Below, one piece after another: positions 59,740 to 64,000 of a DNA stretch of 64,000 bases (the stretch's first letter is position 1; every line of letters starts with the position of its first letter). The notes beneath the pieces are model-generated. The model was not told the origin of the DNA. It did no database searches and saw nothing but the letters and a program-made list of their open reading frames with translations. A program made the translations under genes and the position numbers. Origin of the DNA: Kribbella sp. ALI-6-A (GTDB lineage Bacteria > Actinomycetota > Actinomycetes > Propionibacteriales > Kribbellaceae). The stretch is taken from NCBI RefSeq assembly GCF_001984195.1, contig NZ_MTQN01000011.1:1054001-1118000 (forward strand). Direction: 5' to 3'.

Positions 59740-61227
59740 GTGAGCACCATCACCCTGAGCAAGTCAGATGCGGCCGGCGTCAAGACCGACGTCGTCGTTT
59801 TCGGTGTCGTCAAGCTCGGCGGCGGCGTCGCGCTGCCGGCCGGCACCGAGTCGCTGAACGCCGCGTACGACGGCCGGCTGGTGGAGGTGCTGTCCGGACT
59901 CGGAGCCACGGGCAAGGCCGGCGAGGTGACCAAGGTGCCGGTGCCGGGCAGGTCGGCGACGCTGATCGCGGTCGGCCTCGGCCCGGCGCCGGACGGCGCG
60001 CTGAAGACCGAGGACCTGCGCGTCGCCGCGGGCGTCGGCGTCCGGGCCGCGAAGACCGCGCAGTCGGTCGCCTTCGCGCTGCCGACGCCGGACGCCGACT
60101 GCGTCCGGGCCGTCGCCGAGGGCGCATTGATCGGCCGCTACTCCTTCAACGCCTACAAGTCGGAGGCGTCGACCGACGCGCCGGGCAACCTGACCGTGCT
60201 GACCGACCTGGCCCGCAACAAGGACGCCAAGGCCGCGCTGGAGCGCGCGCAGGTGGTCGCCGACGCGGTGCACCAGGTCCGCGACTGGGTGAACACTCCC
60301 CCGTCGGACCTGCACCCGGCCGAGTTCGCCGTGCACGCCCAGAAGCTGGCCCGCGAGTACGGCGTGAAGGTCGAGGTGCTGGACGAGAAGGCTCTGGCCA
60401 AGGGCGGGTACGGCGGCATCCTCGGCGTCGGCCAGGGCTCGACCAACCCGCCGCGGCTGATCCGGCTCAGCTACACCCCGAAGAAGCCGGTCACCCACCT
60501 GGCGTTCGTCGGCAAGGGCATCACCTTCGACTCCGGCGGCCTGTCGCTGAAGACGGCCTCGGGCATGGTCAGCATGAAGGCCGACATGGCCGGTGCGGCC
60601 GCCGTCGTCGGCGCGACGATCGCGATCGCGCGGCTCGGACTGCCGGTCCAGGTCACCACGTACGCCGCGATGGCCGAGAACATGCCGTCCGGTTCGGCGG
60701 CCCGGCCCTCCGACGTCCTGACCATGTACGGCGGCAAGACGGTCGAGGTGCTGAACACCGACGCCGAGGGCCGGCTCGTGCTCGGTGACGCGCTGGTCCG
60801 GGCCAGCGAGGACCAGCCCGACCTGATCGTCGACGTGGCGACGCTGACCGGCGCCTGTGTCGTTGCCTTGGGCACCAAGGTGGCCGGCGCGTTCGCGAAC
60901 ACCGACACCGCCCGCGAGCGGGTCGTCGACGCCGCGATCGCGGCCGGCGAGGCGATGTGGCCGCTGCCGATCCCGAGCGAGATGCTGGACAAGCTGCGCT
61001 CGCACTCCAAGGTCGCCGACCTGGCCAACATCACCGGCGAGGCATGGGGCGGTGCCCTGGCCGCGGCCGCCTTCCTCGGCGACTTCGTTGCTGACGGCAT
61101 CGACTGGGTGCACCTGGACGTCGCCGGCCCGGCCTTCAACGACGGCGGCCCCTCCGGCTACACCCCCACCGGCGGCACCGGCTACTCGGTCCGCACCCTG
61201 GTGGAACTGGCCGCGGCCGCCAGCTGA
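59740..61227 (+). CDS. pepA: leucyl aminopeptidase (M17)
   Basis: The 495-residue protein begins at GTG 59740 behind AAGGAGGACTGAGGATTTC. The M17 catalytic core is complete: VGKGITFDSGGLSLK (metal-binding Lys and Asp near residues 260-272), MKADMAGAAAVV, MPSGSAARPSDVLTMYGGKT, the signature NTDAEGRLVLGDAL near residue 340 and TLTGACVVALG. Two metal ions and a bicarbonate site support removal of N-terminal residues from peptides. It is divergent from gcvT across 178 bp that include an interrupted palindrome (59576-59599). Confidence 0.95.
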   Translation: MSTITLSKSDAAGVKTDVVVFGVVKLGGGVALPAGTESLNAAYDGRLVEVLSGLGATGKAGEVTKVPVPGRSATLIAVGLGPAPDGALKTEDLRVAAGVGVRAAKTAQSVAFALPTPDADCVRAVAEGALIGRYSFNAYKSEASTDAPGNLTVLTDLARNKDAKAALERAQVVADAVHQVRDWVNTPPSDLHPAEFAVHAQKLAREYGVKVEVLDEKALAKGGYGGILGVGQGSTNPPRLIRLSYTPKKPVTHLAFVGKGITFDSGGLSLKTASGMVSMKADMAGAAAVVGATIAIARLGLPVQVTTYAAMAENMPSGSAARPSDVLTMYGGKTVEVLNTDAEGRLVLGDALVRASEDQPDLIVDVATLTGACVVALGTKVAGAFANTDTARERVVDAAIAAGEAMWPLPIPSEMLDKLRSHSKVADLANITGEAWGGALAAAAFLGDFVADGIDWVHLDVAGPAFNDGGPSGYTPTGGTGYSVRTLVELAAAAS

Positions 61228-61234
61228 GTCTCCT

Positions 61235-61271
61235 GATTCGCTACCCGGTCGGATCGGCCGGGTAGCGAATC
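61235..61271 (+). terminator. terminator of pepA formed in the end of the convergent cupin gene
   Basis: A 14-bp perfect stem (GATTCGCTACCCGG/CCGGGTAGCGAATC) begins 8 bp after the pepA stop and contains the cupin stop codon and its last codons. Confidence 0.75.
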
Positions 61272-61579
61272 TCCAGCATCGTGCAGCCGTCCTCAGTCCG
61301 GTACGGTCCGTGCGGCATGCCCGGGCGCCGGGCGGCGTACTGGCCTGGCCCGAAGGTCTTGCCGAGGGTCAGGTCGGTCAGCGAACCCTCCAGCAGGTAG
61401 ACCTCCTCGAAGTACTCGTGCCGGATCACCTCGTCGCCCGAGCTGGTTCCTGGCGCCCAGTGGGCGATTCGGGTCAGCTCTCCGTCGTGGCCTTCGCTCA
61501 GCACTCGCTGGCTGGTCCCGCCGCCGGCATCGGTCCACGCCACCTGGTCGACCGGGAAGAACTCGTGCTCGGCCTTCAT
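61241..61579 (-). CDS. small cupin-domain protein
   Basis: The 112-residue single cupin has GDEVIRHEYFEEVYLLEGSL (motif 1, with His and Glu metal ligands) and PGMPHGPYRTEDGCTMLEIR (motif 2 His). Such proteins are metal-dependent enzymes or sensors of small organic acids. The ATG is one base after the DUF2848 stop, so the two are coupled. Confidence 0.85.
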   Translation of the reverse strand: MKAEHEFFPVDQVAWTDAGGGTSQRVLSEGHDGELTRIAHWAPGTSSGDEVIRHEYFEEVYLLEGSLTDLTLGKTFGPGQYAARRPGMPHGPYRTEDGCTMLEIRYPADPTG

Positions 61580-61580
61580 G

Positions 61581-62264
61581 TCAGTCCCAGGCCGCGGCCA
61601 GCTGCTCCACGGCGTACTCGATCCGGCTGGTGAGGCCGCGCGGATCGGTCAGCTCCACCCGCCAGGCGTCGGCGAACTGATCCACTCCGGCGATCATCGG
61701 GATGGTCCCGCTGAGCAGGACCGTTCCCGGCCGCAGCAGGTTGCCCAGCTCCTTCACCCAGTACGCCGGCGGCAGCAGCTGCGCCAACGTGCCGTCCTGG
61801 ATGAGCTGCTCCTCGCCACCGTGCCGCACCCACGCCTTGAGCGTGAACTGGTCCAGCTCGTGCTCGATCGACGCCAGCGGCCACGCGACGTCGCCCAGCA
61901 GGTCCGGCGCGGTCTGCTTGCTCCACGCGACCCCGTGCACCTCCAGCGCCCGGTCGGTGTGGTCGCAGGCGGCGGTCAGCAGCAGGTCGTCCGGCCCGTC
62001 GCCGACCACGAGCGCCCACTCCGCCTCCCCCGACGTGCGGTTGTGCGCGACCTGGACGACCTCCGGGCGGCTCACCAGCGAGATCGACAGCGGATAGAGC
62101 GTCGGAATTCGCCGCGGCGCGGGCACGCCGAGCTCGGCCAGCTCGTCGACGTGATGCTGGACCTGCGCGGTGTCGCGGCCGGCGTACCCGGCATTGAGCG
62201 CGTAGCGCACCTCGATCTCCCGCGGAGTGCCGTCCGGGAGCGTGAATCGCAGGGTCTGGGACAC
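61581..62264 (-). CDS. DUF2848 family protein
   Basis: The 227-residue protein matches the DUF2848 family: SLVSRPEVVQVAHNRTSGEA, EWALVVGDGPDDLLLTAACD, HGVAWSKQTAPDLLGDVAWP and LRPGTVLLSGTIPMIAGVDQ. The pattern recalls fumarylacetoacetate-hydrolase-like folds, so a role in organic-acid breakdown is plausible but unproven. I prefer GTG 62264, with GGTGGAGGATTCC directly upstream; ATG 62291 would add nine residues. It is divergent from the transporter gene. Confidence 0.82.
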   Translation of the reverse strand: MSQTLRFTLPDGTPREIEVRYALNAGYAGRDTAQVQHHVDELAELGVPAPRRIPTLYPLSISLVSRPEVVQVAHNRTSGEAEWALVVGDGPDDLLLTAACDHTDRALEVHGVAWSKQTAPDLLGDVAWPLASIEHELDQFTLKAWVRHGGEEQLIQDGTLAQLLPPAYWVKELGNLLRPGTVLLSGTIPMIAGVDQFADAWRVELTDPRGLTSRIEYAVEQLAAAWD

Positions 62265-62351
62265 GGAATCCTCCACCGATTTGTCGGACATCGCTTGCGT
62301 GAACACGTTGTATACGACGAGTATGGAGCATCGTCCCAAGGAGGTCCACCG

Positions 62352-63704
62352 ATGCCCTTGCCCCCTGCTCCCGGCCCGGCCCCGACGCCGGCCACATCCC
62401 AGGGCGACCGCCGGAGTCTGTACAAGGCGTTCGCCGCGAGCCTGTCCGGCACGTCGCTGGAGTGGTACGACTTCGCCGTCTACAGCTCGGCCGCCGCGCT
62501 GGTCTTCGGCGACCTGTTCTTCCCCGGCAGCGATCCGCTCACCGGCACGCTGCAGGCCTTCGCGACGTACGCCGTCGGGTACGTCGCCCGCCCGCTCGGC
62601 GGCATCTTCTTCGGCCGCCTCGGTGACGTGATCGGGCGCAAACGCGTGCTGGTCGCGACGCTGCTGCTGATCGGCGTGGCCACGTTCTTCATCGGACTGC
62701 TGCCCACCTACGCCCAGGCCGGTGCGATCGCCCCGGCCCTGCTGGTCTTCCTGCGCTTCGTGCAGGGCGTGGGAGTCGGCGGTGAGTGGGGCGGCGCGGT
62801 CCTGCTCAGCAGCGAGTTCAGCGAGGCCGGTCAGCGCGGCTTCTGGGCGTCCGCTGCACAGGTGGGCCCGCCGCTCGGCACGCTGATGGCGAACGGCGTA
62901 CTGGCGGTGCTGGCGGGTGCGTTGTCCGAAGACGCGTTCCTCAGCTGGGGGTGGCGCATCGCCTTCCTGCTGTCCGCCGTACTGGTCGGCTTCGGTCTGT
63001 TGATCCGGACCAAGCTGGAAGAGACACCGGTGTTCAAGGAGCTGGAGGCGCGCGGCGACCGGCCGACCGCACCGGTCACCGAGGTGTTCCGGACGCAGGG
63101 CCGCGGACTGGTGGCCGCCATCCTGGCTCGGGTCGGGCCGGACGTGCTCTACGCGATGTTCGCCGTGTTCGTGCTGACCTATGCGACACAGGAGCTCGGT
63201 ATGAGTCGCGGCCAGGCCGTCACCGCCGTACTGGTCGGGTCCGCGTTCCAGGTCGGGCTGATCCCGTTGTCGGGCTGGCTGTCCGACCGGTACGGGCGCC
63301 GGCTGGTCTACGGGATCGGTGCGATCGGCGGAGCGCTCGGGAGCGTGGTGTTCTTCACCATCGCGTCGTCGCTGGCGACTGTGCTGCCCGGTGTGGTGAT
63401 CGGGCTGGTGTTCCACTCACTGATGTACGGGCCGCAGGCGGCGTTCGTGGCGGAACAGTTCACCGCTCGGCTGCGCTACACGGGCAGCTCGCTGGCCTAC
63501 ACGCTGGCCGGAGTGATCGGTGGTGCGCTGGCACCGCTGGCGTTCACGTACTTCCTGGCCAAGACCGGTACGGGCTATGTGATCGCGGCGTACATCGTGG
63601 TGGCCTGTGTGGTCACGCTGGTCGGCCTGCGGCTCGGCCGGGCGGTGCAGGACGACGTGGAGGCCGGACCGCAGGACGCGGTCACCACCGCTAGCCCTGC
63701 ATGA
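62352..63704 (+). CDS. MFS transporter, metabolite:H+ symporter (MHS) type
   Basis: The 450-residue transporter has 12 hydrophobic segments. The family signature SLSGTSLEWYDFAVYSSAAA is near residues 30-49, GRLGDVIGRKRVLV is in loop 2-3, FLRFVQGVGVGGEWGGAVLL is in helix 4-5 and WLSDRYGRRLVYG is in loop 8-9. MHS members import organic acids (shikimate, citrate, ketoglutarate) or osmolytes with protons. ATG 62352 follows AAGGAGGTCCACCG. Its 3' end overlaps the convergent GntR gene by 14 bp. It likely supplies the substrate for the DUF2848-cupin pair. Confidence 0.92.
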   Translation: MPLPPAPGPAPTPATSQGDRRSLYKAFAASLSGTSLEWYDFAVYSSAAALVFGDLFFPGSDPLTGTLQAFATYAVGYVARPLGGIFFGRLGDVIGRKRVLVATLLLIGVATFFIGLLPTYAQAGAIAPALLVFLRFVQGVGVGGEWGGAVLLSSEFSEAGQRGFWASAAQVGPPLGTLMANGVLAVLAGALSEDAFLSWGWRIAFLLSAVLVGFGLLIRTKLEETPVFKELEARGDRPTAPVTEVFRTQGRGLVAAILARVGPDVLYAMFAVFVLTYATQELGMSRGQAVTAVLVGSAFQVGLIPLSGWLSDRYGRRLVYGIGAIGGALGSVVFFTIASSLATVLPGVVIGLVFHSLMYGPQAAFVAEQFTARLRYTGSSLAYTLAGVIGGALAPLAFTYFLAKTGTGYVIAAYIVVACVVTLVGLRLGRAVQDDVEAGPQDAVTTASPA

Positions 63705-64000
63705 GGATCGAGCCGGTGGTGTCGAGGTGGCGAAGGATCGCCGCCTCGGCCGCCGCCGTGTCACCCGAGGCCAGGCCGTGGACGATCGCCTGGTGCTCGG
63801 CCAGCACGTCCTGTCGCCGCGTGGCGCTGCGCTGGAGCGCCACGACTCCCAGCAGCACGTGCCGCGCGCGCAGGCTGTCGTACAGGCGGCCGAGCACCGA
63901 GTTGCCGGCCGCCTCGATCAACAGCGCGTGGAACTGGCTGTCCAGCTCGATGAAGTCCTTGGCGTCGCCGGACTCCACGATCGCCCGCTGCTGCTCCAGT
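63691..64000 (-). CDS. GntR/FadR-type regulator, FCD domain (5' end beyond window)
   Basis: The frame is open to the right edge, so only the C-terminal 102 residues are seen. They form an FCD effector domain: FIELDSQFHALLIEAAGNSV (metal-ligand Asp and His), then LAEHQAIVHGLASGDTAAAE and AILRHLDTTGSIL with two further histidines. FCD regulators usually respond to carboxylic acids. Convergent with the MHS transporter, it is the likely local regulator. Confidence 0.88.
   Translation of the reverse strand, partial: LEQQRAIVESGDAKDFIELDSQFHALLIEAAGNSVLGRLYDSLRARHVLLGVVALQRSATRRQDVLAEHQAIVHGLASGDTAAAEAAILRHLDTTGSILMQG

Noticed and set aside
1..64000. Mobile elements, prophage, tRNA or rRNA genes
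   Set aside because: No transposase, integrase, terminal repeats, attachment sites or structural RNA genes were recognised on either strand.

Overview
The window is 64 kb of high-GC, densely coded chromosomal DNA with frequent GTG starts and many 4-bp gene overlaps. Gene content (SCO2322-family protein, DUF3043, PspA with PspAA, GH26 enzymes with PKD or DNRLRE modules, Actinobacteria-style riboswitches) points to an actinobacterium. A Kribbella-like member of the Nocardioidaceae is my best guess, but that is inference. I saw no rRNA, tRNA, CRISPR array, transposase or phage gene.

Region 1 (1-29.3 kb) is one large locus for a secreted polysaccharide that is probably sulfated. Three tandem paralogous secreted proteins (beta-propeller-like region, PKD domains, conserved C-terminal domain) lie on the minus strand. 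Next to them an eight-gene plus-strand operon (8863-19367) has every junction overlapping by 1-4 bp. It encodes a Wzy/O-antigen-ligase-like membrane protein, an aminoglycoside-phosphotransferase-fold protein, a sulfotransferase, two Wzz-like proteins without a Walker A motif, a GT2 glycosyltransferase, a Wzx-like flippase and an RCC1-repeat lipoprotein. Two GH26-type hydrolases flank a SAM methyltransferase. The larger, with an N-terminal DNRLRE/CBM96 module, is preceded by a clear ydaO-type (c-di-AMP) riboswitch. A minus-strand operon (29318 to 23749) combines the initiating sugar-phosphate transferase, CysQ, CysD, CysN and a split PssD/PssE-type glycosyltransferase. Sulfate activation and PAP recycling are therefore encoded inside the polysaccharide locus.

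Region 2 (29.5-34.1 kb) holds pspAA-pspA, a DUF3043 membrane protein, an (alpha/alpha)6-barrel glycosidase-like protein, an aldo/keto reductase and a 69-aa hypothetical protein, ending in a long hairpin.

Region 3 (34.1-40.5 kb) is a corrinoid block: a cobalamin riboswitch, SCO2322-family secreted protein, ECF transporter (T, double A, S), cobU and cobS.

Region 4 (40.7-46.4 kb) is a ROK regulator and an XylFGH-like sugar ABC operon with two tandem CTTGA-N2-TCAAG palindromes in its leader, followed by an IclR regulator.

Region 5 (46.5-50.6 kb) holds an MDR alcohol dehydrogenase, an amidohydrolase and a DUF59 protein, a trio resembling the accessory genes of actinobacterial propane monooxygenase operons but without the monooxygenase. 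A divergent LtrA-family membrane protein shares a palindrome-bearing promoter region with it.

Region 6 (50.7-64 kb) holds a dnaN-like sliding clamp outside the usual origin context, a peptide ABC operon in unusual order (C-A-B-D-F), gcvT, pepA, and a small cluster of cupin, DUF2848, MFS transporter and GntR/FCD regulator that runs off the right edge.
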